64,000 nt of DNA from positions 62,001 through 126,000 of the forward strand of contig JADYUL010000004.1 in the NCBI GenBank assembly GCA_021531795.1, written 5' to 3'. The notes beneath the pieces were generated by a model, which ran no database searches, was not told the origin of the DNA, and saw only the letters and a program-made list of their open reading frames with translations. Source of the stretch: Lacrimispora saccharolytica. GTDB lineage: Bacteria; Bacillota; Clostridia; Lachnospirales; Lachnospiraceae. Below, piece after piece: positions 25,166 to 34,370 of this stretch. The translations under genes and the position numbers were made by a program. Each line of letters opens with the position of its first letter. Position 1 is the stretch's first letter.

Positions 25166-26827
25166 TTATTTAGCCTGCTCAAGTGCAAGTGTTACTGTTG
25201 TAAGGTCACATACCTCTGCTGGTCCGTAGTACTGGATAGCACCCGGATACTTGAAGCATGTCTCAAGAGCCCACTGCTTACGATGAGCCTCGAAATACTT
25301 AAACGGCGCACCGTCAAGCTCAACAAGAGCCTTCCTGATAACCGGCTTGTCTTCACCGTTTCTTCTCTCCATATTCATCATCTTGGTGATGGGCATACCG
25401 CCTGCCACCCACTCCTCAGCAGGTCTTGCAATGTTGGAAACCTTTGAAAGGTAGCCTGTGTAGCCGTACTGGATGAGCATGAATGCGTTGTAACCAAGTG
25501 AATAGCAATAATCTGCATCAAAGTTAGAAGGGAAAGCACATCTTCCTTCATATCCAAAGAAGTGATGCTGTGCACCGAACTTGCCCTTGTATGTGCCTGC
25601 AGCCTTTCTCTTAGCAAGCTCAGCCTTAACCATCTCAGAGAAGAGCTTCTCAGACTCGATGAGTGATACCTGTACATTACCGTGAGGATCTCTCTCAAGG
25701 AATAGCTGCTGCTGAACGAACTGGGGCAGAATATCAAATACTGAGAACGACTCAGCTGTAAGACCTGCCTTGATGAAGTTATACTTAGCTTCCCAATCAG
25801 GAAGAGCATTAAACTCCTCTGTCTTGCTACCTGCCAGAAGCTCGTTGATCTCAGCGATAAGCTTAGAGAACTCAGGAACAAATTCTACGATACCCTCAGG
25901 GATAATGGCAACACCGAAGTTATCACCGTTGTTACCTCTTGCCTCAACAGAATCAGCAATATAGTTGGTAATCTCTGCAAGAGACATCTTCTTGGCAGCA
26001 ACCTCTTCACCGATAAGGCAGATGTTAGGCTGTGTTTCAAGTGCACACTCAAGTGCTACGTGAGAAGCAGAACGACCCATAACCTTAACGAAATGCCAGT
26101 ACTTCTTAGCTGAGTTAGCATCTCTCTCGATATTTCCGATGAGTTCTGAGTATGTCTTGGTAGCTGTATCAAATCCAAATGAAGCCTCGATATCCTCGTT
26201 CTTAAGGTCACCATCGATTGTCTTAGGACATCCGATTACCTGAATTCCCGTATTGTTGGCTGCCATATACTCTGCAAGTGTAGCAGCGTTAGTATTAGAA
26301 TCATCACCACCGATAATAACTACTGCTGTAAGACCGTTCTTCTTGGCATTCTCTGCTACGATAGCGAACTGCTCCTTGGTCTCAAGCTTAGTTCTTCCCG
26401 AACCGATAATATCAAATCCACCTGTATTTCTGTAAGCGTCGATGAACTCGTCATCAAACTCAACATAATCATTCTTAAGAAGTCCGTCCGGGCCGCCCTT
26501 GAAGCCTAAGAGAACATTGTCCTTATCAGTAGCTTTAAGTGCATCATAAAGACCACAGATAACATTGTGTCCGCCGGGTGCCTGTCCACCGGAAAGGATA
26601 ACACCTACTACCTGCTTCTTGGCAGCTGATGTATTCTGTCCCTTCTCGAATGTAATCTCCTTCTTACCATAGGTATTCGGGAAAAGTGCCTTGATCTTGT
26701 CCTGGTCGGCAACACTCTGAGTCTCTGCTCCTTCCTTAACACAGATGTTAGCAATTCCCTGTCTTAACATACCGGGAAGCTTGGGAGTGTACTCATATCT
26801 TGCCTTCTGTAATGGTGAAATATTCAT
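25166..26827 (-). CDS. pfp: Pyrophosphate--fructose 6-phosphate 1-phosphotransferase (long form)
   Basis: 553-residue PPi-dependent phosphofructokinase that reversibly makes fructose 1,6-bisphosphate from pyrophosphate, sparing ATP in fermentative glycolysis. Motifs: [16 protein letters not shown], the PPi-specific GGDDSN (ATP enzymes have GGDGS), and [10 protein letters not shown] with catalytic Asp. [10 protein letters not shown] and [16 protein letters not shown] are also present. Length matches the long plant-like/clostridial PFP class. It has its own promoter and terminator, so it is monocistronic. Confidence 0.96.
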   Translation of the reverse strand: MNISPLQKARYEYTPKLPGMLRQGIANICVKEGAETQSVADQDKIKALFPNTYGKKEITFEKGQNTSAAKKQVVGVILSGGQAPGGHNVICGLYDALKATDKDNVLLGFKGGPDGLLKNDYVEFDDEFIDAYRNTGGFDIIGSGRTKLETKEQFAIVAENAKKNGLTAVVIIGGDDSNTNAATLAEYMAANNTGIQVIGCPKTIDGDLKNEDIEASFGFDTATKTYSELIGNIERDANSAKKYWHFVKVMGRSASHVALECALETQPNICLIGEEVAAKKMSLAEITNYIADSVEARGNNGDNFGVAIIPEGIVEFVPEFSKLIAEINELLAGSKTEEFNALPDWEAKYNFIKAGLTAESFSVFDILPQFVQQQLFLERDPHGNVQVSLIESEKLFSEMVKAELAKRKAAGTYKGKFGAQHHFFGYEGRCAFPSNFDADYCYSLGYNAFMLIQYGYTGYLSKVSNIARPAEEWVAGGMPITKMMNMERRNGEDKPVIRKALVELDGAPFKYFEAHRKQWALETCFKYPGAIQYYGPAEVCDLTTVTLALEQAK

Positions 26828-26865
26828 GGTTAATCTCCTTATAAGTTTTTTACTGCAATAATTCT

Positions 26866-26894
26866 AGTATATTTCAATAATAATGTAAAGTAAA
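26866..26894 (-). promoter_or_regulatory. pfp promoter
   Basis: TTTACT (26889-26894) and TATACT (26866-26871) with 17-bp spacing on the minus strand; AAGGAG precedes the pfp start. Confidence 0.6.
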
Positions 26895-26927
26895 TTGCGC
26901 CCACATGGTATAACAGATGATTTACTC

Positions 26928-27911
26928 CTACTGTCCGTAGGCGATTCTGATTATTTCGTCGATTCCAACCTCCTCTATTGCAACATCCTTCATCTTCTTC
27001 TTATTCGAAAGCTCTGCAATAAGGGCTGCTGCCGTAATATCGTTTTTCATGAACCGATATCTTGCGACGTTTCCTTCCACCTTATCAAGGGTGCTATTCT
27101 CATGAGTCGGAATATTCTCATCATCATAATATTCCACAACCAAGGTCTTATACGGAGCTATCCTGTCAGTAATATCCAACAGATTGCAATCTTCTATTAT
27201 CTTGCCGTGATTAATGATTATCAGCCTCTCACACAGCTCCTCTATATCTCCCAGGTCATGCGTGGTAAGCACTATGGTTGTCTTATTTACCCTGTTAATC
27301 TCCTTGATGAACTTTCTTAGAGCGAACTTGGTATTGACATCAAGACCTATCGTGGGCTCGTCAAGGAAGAGTACCTCGGGAGAATGAAGCATCGCAGCTA
27401 CCAGGTCTCCCTTAACTCTCTGTCCAAGCGACATCTGTCTGACAGGTTTGTTGATTATCTCCTTGATACCCAAGATCTCATCCATAACCTCAAGATTCTT
27501 CTCATACTCATCCCTGTCAATCTCATATATGTGACGCAGCAGTTCGAAGCTCTCTCCCAATCTCAGATCCCAGTTAAGCTGTGTCCTCTGACCGAAAACA
27601 ACTCCGATGTTCTTAACAACCTCTTTCCTGTTCTTCGTTATATCCTTGCCGTTTATAAGCACCTGACCGCCCGTCGGCGTAAGAACACCCGTCATCATCT
27701 TAATAAGCGAGGATTTGCCGGCTCCGTTCGGTCCGATCACTGCTATTATCTCGCCCTTATCGACACTTAAGTCTACATGCGACACGGCCTTGATGGTCTG
27801 CTTGCCTGACTTAAACAGCCCCTTTATCGCGCCCGACAGTCCGGCTTCCTTCTTCACTACATGGTAATCCTTGGACAAATCGGTTACTTCTATCATTTTA
27901 TTGTTTTCCAT
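26928..27911 (-). CDS. ABC-2 type transporter, ATP-binding protein
   Basis: 327-residue ATPase. Walker A GPNGAGKSS, Q-loop in FGQRTQLNW, signature MSLGQRVKGD, Walker B VLFLDEP and switch His in TTHDLGD. The C-terminal 90 residues match the extension seen in the NatA/ABC-2 exporter group. It is the last gene of a three-gene minus-strand operon after two permease genes and presumably powers their heterodimer. Direction is likely export; substrate unknown. Confidence 0.93.
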   Translation of the reverse strand: MENNKMIEVTDLSKDYHVVKKEAGLSGAIKGLFKSGKQTIKAVSHVDLSVDKGEIIAVIGPNGAGKSSLIKMMTGVLTPTGGQVLINGKDITKNRKEVVKNIGVVFGQRTQLNWDLRLGESFELLRHIYEIDRDEYEKNLEVMDEILGIKEIINKPVRQMSLGQRVKGDLVAAMLHSPEVLFLDEPTIGLDVNTKFALRKFIKEINRVNKTTIVLTTHDLGDIEELCERLIIINHGKIIEDCNLLDITDRIAPYKTLVVEYYDDENIPTHENSTLDKVEGNVARYRFMKNDITAAALIAELSNKKKMKDVAIEEVGIDEIIRIAYGQ

Positions 27912-27936
27912 TCTTTCTGCCTTTCTTCTTCGTGCA

Positions 27937-28776
27937 TCAGTTCCCCGCGCTTTCGTACTTATTTAGTCCGTAGTTAAACCACAGCCCTGCCACCGCTAGG
28001 ACGATCAAGCCTACAAGCAGTGTGATCACCGAGGCCAGAAGACCGTACGTCTGCCCGCTGTCAATTCCAAGGAGTCCCGAGATCGGATAGAAGGATACCC
28101 AGCCGATCGGGATAAGATAAGTCAGCAAAAACTGCATGCTCTCCGGGTACATGGATAAGGGATAGAGTGTAGTCTTATCCATGATTTCCTGTGTATACTG
28201 TCCGAAATCCATTGTACTCTTGGTAAAAAATGAAGTCGTTCCAAGGCACAGATACAGGCCGCCGCGAATAAAGGTGGCGCCGATCAGCATTAGAAGTATA
28301 CATATTACCTTGGCGATAGACCATGTAAAATTGCTCTCCACGCATCCATATAAAAATACCAGTATTCCGGGAATTAAGTCTGTGACACCGAATATGTTGA
28401 TATTCGTGAAGAAGAACTGGTACATGACACCCAAAGGTCTTGTGAGATATCTGTCGAATTCTCCCTCCACAACATAGAAGCCCATGAACCATCCCTGAAC
28501 AAAGAATATCATTGACAGTGCGTGACTGATCACCGACAATCCGTAAAGAAAAGCCAGCTGCCCGTATGTCCAGCCGTTAATCTGTCCGAACTGCTCAACC
28601 ACGAACTTGATCGTCGCAAATCCGAGAATGAACTGAATCGGATTCGAAATCATCCAACCCGCTATATTCGACGGATACTCAACAATCATCAGAAACGCCA
28701 TCCTGATATGGCATATAGTTACATCAATATAATGAGCCAACGTATGAAGCAGGCACTTAATCTTCGCGTTTTTCAT
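27937..28776 (-). CDS. ABC-2 family permease (second subunit)
   Basis: 279 residues with six predicted membrane segments. The family pattern is recognisable in VVEGEFDRYLTRPLGVMYQ and GQYTQEIMDKTTLYPLSMYP, typical of ABC-2 membrane proteins (DUF990-type). It lies 4 nt downstream of the first permease gene and 25 nt before the ATPase gene. Forms the membrane channel with its neighbour; substrate unknown. Confidence 0.88.
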   Translation of the reverse strand: MKNAKIKCLLHTLAHYIDVTICHIRMAFLMIVEYPSNIAGWMISNPIQFILGFATIKFVVEQFGQINGWTYGQLAFLYGLSVISHALSMIFFVQGWFMGFYVVEGEFDRYLTRPLGVMYQFFFTNINIFGVTDLIPGILVFLYGCVESNFTWSIAKVICILLMLIGATFIRGGLYLCLGTTSFFTKSTMDFGQYTQEIMDKTTLYPLSMYPESMQFLLTYLIPIGWVSFYPISGLLGIDSGQTYGLLASVITLLVGLIVLAVAGLWFNYGLNKYESAGN

Positions 28777-28780
28777 ACAA

Positions 28781-29602
28781 TCAGCCCCCTTGAATCATAA
28801 TCTTTCTTGTCGCTCTTTTGGAAACAATGAAGAACGCAAGTCCAAGCACCACAAGCCAGATTGCCTGTATCGTCATCATCTGAAGCACCTCAACGTCGCT
28901 GCTCTTTCCTATATATATGTCAAGCGGCAGCTGATAGATGTATGCAAACGGCAAAGCTTTAAGAATATTTGCAAACCAGTCCGGGAAGAACCAAAGCGGG
29001 ATGATACTGCCCGAAAGCAACCTGAGCAGGTGTTTCTTCACCTGGATCAGCGCATCCACATCAATTGCCGTAAATGCCCACATTCCAAAGAGTGCCGCCA
29101 ACAGCCAGTTGATTCCGAAAGATAGCATCATACTAATGCAAAATCGCGGCAACTGAGTCAGGTCACTCATTGCAGGTACCTTTATAAAAAGGCTTCCGAT
29201 TATTAATATCGGAAGGATATTCTGGAATATCAGAGCAGTGATTCTGCCCAGGTCCTCAGACAGATATATACCGAAGATATTTAGCGGCTTCATCATATCC
29301 GTTGATATGCTTCCGTTTCTGACACTGCTCTCTATTCTTCTCTCCACATTAGTCGACAGTAGCACCGAGAGCACGGACGACATGATAATATAGGTAAGCA
29401 TATCCTCCAGTCTGACACCGTTGACCATTACGTCACCGTATGGTTTTGAAATATCAAATCCATACAGTGCCCTCCAGAAGAATGCTGAGGTTATCATGAT
29501 TATGGTCTGCATTATGATATTGCCGTATACATCATATTTATATGTGAAACTTCGGATAATCTGAGTCTTGTATACGAACAGATATTTATTAATCCACTTC
29601 AT
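28781..29602 (-). CDS. ABC-2 family permease (first subunit)
   Basis: 273 residues, six predicted membrane segments; NGSISTDMMKPLNIFGIYLS and LLSGSIIPLWFFPDWFANIL are the ABC-2 permease hallmarks. GGGGGG serves as ribosome binding site. First gene of the exporter operon. A nine-base G tract lies just upstream of its likely promoter. Confidence 0.88.
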   Translation of the reverse strand: MKWINKYLFVYKTQIIRSFTYKYDVYGNIIMQTIIMITSAFFWRALYGFDISKPYGDVMVNGVRLEDMLTYIIMSSVLSVLLSTNVERRIESSVRNGSISTDMMKPLNIFGIYLSEDLGRITALIFQNILPILIIGSLFIKVPAMSDLTQLPRFCISMMLSFGINWLLAALFGMWAFTAIDVDALIQVKKHLLRLLSGSIIPLWFFPDWFANILKALPFAYIYQLPLDIYIGKSSDVEVLQMMTIQAIWLVVLGLAFFIVSKRATRKIMIQGG

Positions 29603-29638
29603 TTTTAATCCCCCCTACCAAACTCTATACATGCCTGT

Positions 29639-29676
29639 ATTTTAATCGATTGACCGGAATAGTCTATCCCCCCCCC
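29639..29676 (-). promoter_or_regulatory. Likely promoter of the ABC-2 operon with an adjoining G9 tract
   Basis: TAGACT (29661-29666) and TAAAAT (29639-29644) are 16 bp apart. A run of nine G on the minus strand (29668-29676) lies one base upstream of the -35 box. Homopolymers of this length are prone to slippage. Confidence 0.4.
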
Positions 29677-29709
29677 ATGGTTTCATAGCTTTTTAGTCCC
29701 GGTTTTCCG

Positions 29710-30675
29710 CTATTTTGATAAACTGATACTTATCTCCCCGGAGCTTAGCGTCCTGATTCTGCCTTCTGAATCTCTGACTATAAGATGGCAGTCGTCATCG
29801 ATGTCAATGACATGGACACATCGACCTTCATAATATACATCCCTGTCTATACAGAGGTTATACTCTTTATATTTTTTTATGTACGAAGTCAGATCTCCGC
29901 TCTTGTAATATGACATGAAGTGGCTGATGACCAGAGCCGCAAGCCGGTTCTTGATATCCGACAGTCCTTCATCATATATATATCCGGCCTTACTCTTCAG
30001 TTCTTCGGGAAAGCCGTCCCGGGGTTTGAAAACATTGATTCCGATTCCCAGAATTGCGTACTCCAGGTATCCTCCCTCTATATCAAAGGAGCCTTCCGTC
30101 AATGTGCCGCTGACCTTCTTATCATCAATGTAAATATCGTTCACCCACTTAATCAGAGCGTTTTTGCCGGATAATTCTCTTATTGCTTCACATACAGCGC
30201 AAGCTGACATTGTTGTCAGTTTGAGTGCTTTGTCCGCATCATAGCTGTCAGGACGAAGAAGGATGCTCATGTAAAGCCCTGAATCCGGTGGCGAATAGAA
30301 GTCTCTGCCTCTTCTGCCGCGTCCCATGCTCTGAGAGCCCGCAATCAGGGTATAACCCTCGTTTACTCCGGCCAGGGCTTTGCTCTTAACATAAGAATTG
30401 GTGGAATCAACCGAATGAATGACATTGATGTCAAGCCCATAATCCTCCTGCAGGTACTTCTTTATCCCCTGGGCTGACAGAATATCGGTATCCACGTCCA
30501 GTCGATACCCCTTGTTTCTTATGGCCGAAATTTCGTATCCCTCTTCCTTAAGAGTTGTAATCGCTTTCCAGATGGCGGTCCTGCTGACACCAAGTTCACC
30601 TGCCATGGCTTCACCTGAAAGATGTCTGTCTCTGTTTTGTTCCAGAAAATCAAGTAATTTGTCCTTAAGCTCCAT
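29710..30675 (-). CDS. birA: Bifunctional biotin operon repressor / biotin-protein ligase
   Basis: 321 residues. The N-terminal winged HTH (LSGEAMAGELGVSRTAIWKA) marks the repressor class of BirA. The ligase domain contains GRGRRGRDFYSP (biotinoyl-AMP loop) and ALIKWVNDIYIDDKKVSG (catalytic Lys). The C-terminal SH3-like domain ends in IRTLSSGEISI. The ATG at 30675 follows GGGAG; an upstream Met at 30738 lacks a site. No biotin biosynthesis genes are adjacent, so it may act on distant transport genes. Confidence 0.95.
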   Translation of the reverse strand: MELKDKLLDFLEQNRDRHLSGEAMAGELGVSRTAIWKAITTLKEEGYEISAIRNKGYRLDVDTDILSAQGIKKYLQEDYGLDINVIHSVDSTNSYVKSKALAGVNEGYTLIAGSQSMGRGRRGRDFYSPPDSGLYMSILLRPDSYDADKALKLTTMSACAVCEAIRELSGKNALIKWVNDIYIDDKKVSGTLTEGSFDIEGGYLEYAILGIGINVFKPRDGFPEELKSKAGYIYDEGLSDIKNRLAALVISHFMSYYKSGDLTSYIKKYKEYNLCIDRDVYYEGRCVHVIDIDDDCHLIVRDSEGRIRTLSSGEISISLSK

Positions 30676-30898
30676 GTTTTTCTCCCGAAAAGTGTATGTC
30701 GATCCTCTGTCGGACGGTTCTTTGGTTATTTTACGCACCTCTGGATTTATTTCCGATCTTACAATGGCAATGTGATTTTTAATTATATATTAATTTATGA
30801 ATATTTACAATTTATTAATGGCACATTGGATTGAAGGCTAGTATACTAATCGTAAATGGTTTTCATTATTAATTTTACTATATGAGAGGGAATGCAGC

Positions 30899-32092
30899 AT
30901 GAATAATTTCGTATATGAGACACCAACCAGGGTTTATTTTGGTAAGGATGAGGAGCTTAAGGTTGGAAGCCTCATCGCATCTATGGATGTAAAGAAGGTC
31001 CTTATTCACTACGGCGGCCAGTCTGCTAAGAAAAGCGGACTGCTTGACAGGGTAAAGACTTCTCTTTCAGAGGCAGGCATTGATTTCGTAGAACTCGGTG
31101 GAGTTGTGGCCAATCCTGAGCTTAAACTTGTACGTGAAGGTATAAAGCTGTGTCAGGATGAAGGCGTCGACTTCATTCTTGCAGTCGGTGGAGGTTCTGT
31201 TATGGATTCATCCAAGGACATTGCCAACGGAGTGGCCAATCCCGATATTGATGTATGGGATTTCTCTTTGGGCAAGGAAGTTCCGAAGAAGACTCTTAAG
31301 AAAGGCGCAATCCTCACTCTTTCCGCTGCCGGTTCAGAGATGTCCAATTCCTGTGTAATTACCAACTCAGCGACAGGCCAGAAGCGTGGATACGGCTGCA
31401 GTGCCAATCGCTTCGATTTTGCCATAGAGAATCCTGAACTTACATATTCTGTAAGTCCTTATCAGACCGCATGCGGTGCTGTGGATATTGCCATGCATAC
31501 AATCGAGAGGTATTTTTGCAAGGGAAACGACACATACCTTACAGATTCAATTGCCGAGGCTGTGATTAAAAGTGTGATGAAGGCAGGCAATGACTGTCTA
31601 AAGAATCCTAACGATTATGAAGCCAGAGCCAACATGATGTGGGCATCCAGTCTTGCTCATAACGGACTTACCCAGTGTGGCAGGGATTTCATGCTTGTGG
31701 TTCATCAGTTTGAGCACGAAGTATCGGGCATGTATCCCGAGGTTGCTCATGGTGCCGGACTTGCTGCTATCTGGTGTAGCTGGGCAAGATATGTATACAA
31801 AGCCAATATTCAGAGATGGCTTCAGTATGCGGCAAATGTCTGGAATCTGGATATTGATTTTGAACATCCTGAGAAGACCGTTGAGAAGGCTATAGATATG
31901 CAGGAGCAGTACTATGAGTCAATCGGAATGCCGGTGAGTCTTATTGAACTTAATGTTAAGGAAAGTGACCTTGAAAAGCTGGCTCTGGACTGTTCTCGTA
32001 ACAAGACAAGGGTATTGCCGGGCTATATGGAGCTTGGATATGATGATATGCTAAGCATCTACAGAATGGCATATACCGGAAAGGAAAAGTAA
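30899..32092 (+). CDS. Iron-containing (NADH/NADPH-dependent) alcohol dehydrogenase, BdhA/YqhD-like
   Basis: 397-residue group III alcohol dehydrogenase reducing aldehydes such as butyraldehyde. N-terminal ETPTRVYFGK, nucleotide-binding AVGGGSVMDSSKDIA, and metal ligands in GAVDIAMHTIERYF (Asp, His) and VVHQFEHEVSGMYPEVAHGA (His residues). Full length. GAGAGGGAATGCAGC precedes the ATG. It overlaps the downstream amidohydrolase by one base (TAATG), so the two are coupled. Fits a fermentative metabolism. Confidence 0.94.
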   Translation: MNNFVYETPTRVYFGKDEELKVGSLIASMDVKKVLIHYGGQSAKKSGLLDRVKTSLSEAGIDFVELGGVVANPELKLVREGIKLCQDEGVDFILAVGGGSVMDSSKDIANGVANPDIDVWDFSLGKEVPKKTLKKGAILTLSAAGSEMSNSCVITNSATGQKRGYGCSANRFDFAIENPELTYSVSPYQTACGAVDIAMHTIERYFCKGNDTYLTDSIAEAVIKSVMKAGNDCLKNPNDYEARANMMWASSLAHNGLTQCGRDFMLVVHQFEHEVSGMYPEVAHGAGLAAIWCSWARYVYKANIQRWLQYAANVWNLDIDFEHPEKTVEKAIDMQEQYYESIGMPVSLIELNVKESDLEKLALDCSRNKTRVLPGYMELGYDDMLSIYRMAYTGKEK

Positions 32093-33306
32093 TGACAAAA
32101 GAAGAATTATTAAAGGAAGCATCCGCGTTTCAGGCAGAACTTGTATCTGTCAGAAGAGAGCTTCACAAACATCCGGAACTTGAGTTTGATCTTACATTTA
32201 CCAGGCAGTTCATCTGGGACAAGTTGCTTGAGATTGGCGTAGAGCCAGTAAGTATGGGAAAATCAGGAATAATTGTTACCCTTGGTGGTCACAAGCCCGG
32301 TAAATGTATCCTGCTTAGAGCAGATATGGATGCTCTTCCCATTCTTGAGGAAGCCGATGTGGATTACAAGAGTACCATTGAGGGCAAGATGCACGGCTGC
32401 GGACATGACATGCACAGTGCCATGCTGCTCGGTGCAACCAGACTGCTTAAGGAACATGAGGAAGAAATCGAAGGTACGGTAAAGATTGAGTTCCAGCCTG
32501 CCGAGGAGACCTTCACCGGTTCAAGGGATATGCTTGCTTCAGGACTTCTTAAGAATCCCCAAGTAGATGCCGCATCCATGATCCACGTTATTGCGGGTCA
32601 GCCTATTCCTTCCGGAGCGGTCTTAGTATCCTGCGGCGGAATCGCGACTGCATCCTGTGAACAATACCAGATCACAGTAAAGGGTAAGGGCGGACACGGC
32701 TCTACTCCAAACCTCGCAATCGATCCAATAACAGCCGCTGCCCAGATTCATCTGGCACTTCAGGAAATCAATGCAAGAGAGTTGGATGGCAATGATTACG
32801 GTGTATTCACAACCTGTCGTTTTGAAGCCGGTCATACATCTAATGTTATTCCCGATACAGCGACCATGTGGGGTACAATCAGAACCGTCGACCCCGATAA
32901 TAAGGTTGGCGAATATATCAAAAAAAGAATGACTGAGATAGCTACCGGAATCGGCACTGCTTTAAGATGCGAGGTCAAGGTTGAATTCTACAACTTCTGT
33001 CCCTGTATGCAGGTTGATGAGGAACTGTCTGTTGCAGGTCTCAAATACATGACTGAGCTGTTAGGTCAGGGAGCCATTGATATGAAGCTCATTACCGGCG
33101 GTAAGGCAGGCGGCGGCAGTGAAGACTTCGCCTTTGTCAGCCATGAGGTTCCTACCTTGAGTATGTTCTTATCAGCCGGCAGCTCTAACGAAGGCTACAT
33201 GTACGGTCAGCACAACCCCAAGGTCATCTTCAATGATGATGTCCTCTACATCGGAGCCGCTATCCATACTTATATGGCATTAAGATGGCTTGAGGAACAT
33301 AAATAA
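32092..33306 (+). CDS. M20-family metallopeptidase / amidohydrolase
   Basis: 404 residues of the M20D (hippurate / N-acyl amino acid amidohydrolase) group. Metal-binding MHGCGHDMHSAMLLGA, the catalytic EPAEE-like segment QPAEETF, the GHGSTPNLAIDP dimerisation domain, and GGSEDFAFVSHEVP are all present. It hydrolyses N-acyl amino acids or related amides in the cytosol. Translation is coupled to the alcohol dehydrogenase by a one-base overlap. Exact substrate unknown. Confidence 0.92.
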   Translation: MTKEELLKEASAFQAELVSVRRELHKHPELEFDLTFTRQFIWDKLLEIGVEPVSMGKSGIIVTLGGHKPGKCILLRADMDALPILEEADVDYKSTIEGKMHGCGHDMHSAMLLGATRLLKEHEEEIEGTVKIEFQPAEETFTGSRDMLASGLLKNPQVDAASMIHVIAGQPIPSGAVLVSCGGIATASCEQYQITVKGKGGHGSTPNLAIDPITAAAQIHLALQEINARELDGNDYGVFTTCRFEAGHTSNVIPDTATMWGTIRTVDPDNKVGEYIKKRMTEIATGIGTALRCEVKVEFYNFCPCMQVDEELSVAGLKYMTELLGQGAIDMKLITGGKAGGGSEDFAFVSHEVPTLSMFLSAGSSNEGYMYGQHNPKVIFNDDVLYIGAAIHTYMALRWLEEHK

Positions 33307-33348
33307 CCTAAATAACATAAATAACATAGTTCAGGAATATTAGTTTTA

Positions 33349-33392
33349 ACAGCACTGTTGGAATTGTGGGGTTACATTTTCAGCAGTGCTGT
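33349..33392. terminator. Inverted repeat after the amidohydrolase gene
   Basis: Perfect 9-bp arms ACAGCACTG (33349-33357) and CAGTGCTGT (33384-33392) with a 26-nt loop, followed by CTTTGTATT. The loop is long and the T run short, so it is a weak terminator at best. Confidence 0.35.
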
Positions 33393-33396
33393 CTTT

Positions 33397-33504
33397 GTAT
33401 TAACTGCTCCTTTACCGTGTACGGCTGTCTTTGTATTAACCGCTCCTTTATCGTGTACGACTGTCTTTGTATTAACCGCTCCTTTATCGTGTATGGCTGT
33501 CTCA
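33397..33504. repeat. Three tandem 36-bp repeats
   Basis: Units start at 33397, 33433 and 33469, each beginning GTATTAAC and differing at only a few positions. A partial unit precedes them. Because 36 is a multiple of three, one frame stays open across them, but it has no ribosome binding site. They lie between convergent genes. Parts (CGGCTGTCTTT, CCTTTATCGTG) recall segments of the 72-bp units at 34.4 kb. Confidence 0.85.
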
Positions 33505-33519
33505 ATTGTGGAGTGGCTT

Positions 33520-34311
33520 TTATTCAATAAAGTACTCTTTTATTATTAGTTCTACTTTCTCCACATCCAAAGGATGATCGACCGTCTCAAATGTTGTAAT
33601 TAAGTTGATAGAAGGTATTATTCCATTATCACAATAGAGGCTTATTTTTTTACATGCTGAATTCCGATATTCTCGGTTATCCATCATTCCGAAATGTTCC
33701 CAATATGTTATTTTTCCGGTGATCGGGTGCCTTATTGTAAAATCGGGATAGACACATATTCCATTTTCAAGAATAAGTTTATCCTCATATCGAAACGGAA
33801 TCCCATATTTATAAAGCATCATATCAATAATAACCTCTGATTTTGAGCGAAGATATTTCCCATGACTTCCCTTATGTATCAGGTTTTCAGAATATCCTGC
33901 TCCACCCTCATATTTTTCCTCCATCCACAATTTCAGGTCTTCTCTCTTAACAGGGTGCATAGGCTCCAGCAATTTGCCCCATTCTTCATGCTTCAATAAA
34001 TCTTCAGCTTTTCCTTCAACCTTCATCATCTGACGTTCATAATACTTTAGCGCCTTTACCTGATGGCTCAATTCCTCGTATCTACTCTCATAGTACTTCT
34101 TTAGAGCCAGTTTCTCCGCAAATTTTCTGTTGCTCTTTGGAAGATAAGTTGCGCCTTCTCCCTCTTTTATGCAAAACCACTTATAATTCTTCCCATTCTT
34201 TGAACACCTCAATTCCTCTTGGGGCATCTTTCTTAAATATGATTCAATCTTCATCATCTCCTGTTCGTTACACTGAATAATCTTATTTGCTTCATTACAT
34301 GTCAATCGCAT
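33520..34311 (-). CDS. Putative PD-(D/E)XK-fold protein with N-terminal coiled coil
   Basis: 263 residues, not a named family to me. The N-terminal half is charged and helical (KFAEKLALKKYYESRYEELS, then HQVKALKYYERQMMKVEGKA) and probably coiled coil. The C-terminal half has a PD-(D/E)XK-like pattern: Glu in RSKSEVIIDMML, Asp in YPDFTI, then ITYWEHFGMMDNREY with E-x-H in place of the usual E-x-K. Helicase-associated nucleases share the WEHFG segment. GGGAGG lies 4 nt before the ATG, so the gene is real. It is flanked by two tandem-repeat tracts. Nuclease activity is inferred. Confidence 0.68.
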   Translation of the reverse strand: MRLTCNEANKIIQCNEQEMMKIESYLRKMPQEELRCSKNGKNYKWFCIKEGEGATYLPKSNRKFAEKLALKKYYESRYEELSHQVKALKYYERQMMKVEGKAEDLLKHEEWGKLLEPMHPVKREDLKLWMEEKYEGGAGYSENLIHKGSHGKYLRSKSEVIIDMMLYKYGIPFRYEDKLILENGICVYPDFTIRHPITGKITYWEHFGMMDNREYRNSACKKISLYCDNGIIPSINLITTFETVDHPLDVEKVELIIKEYFIE

Positions 34312-34370
34312 TTTACCTCCCTATTCGTTCTAAATCATTATGCTTATCTTTTACTGGTTTATACTCTTCC

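Noticed and set aside
33358-33549. A 63-codon plus-strand frame through the 36-bp repeats
   Set aside because: Begins with TTG without a ribosome binding site, consists of repeated VFVLTAPLSC peptides, and overlaps the end of a real gene on the other strand.
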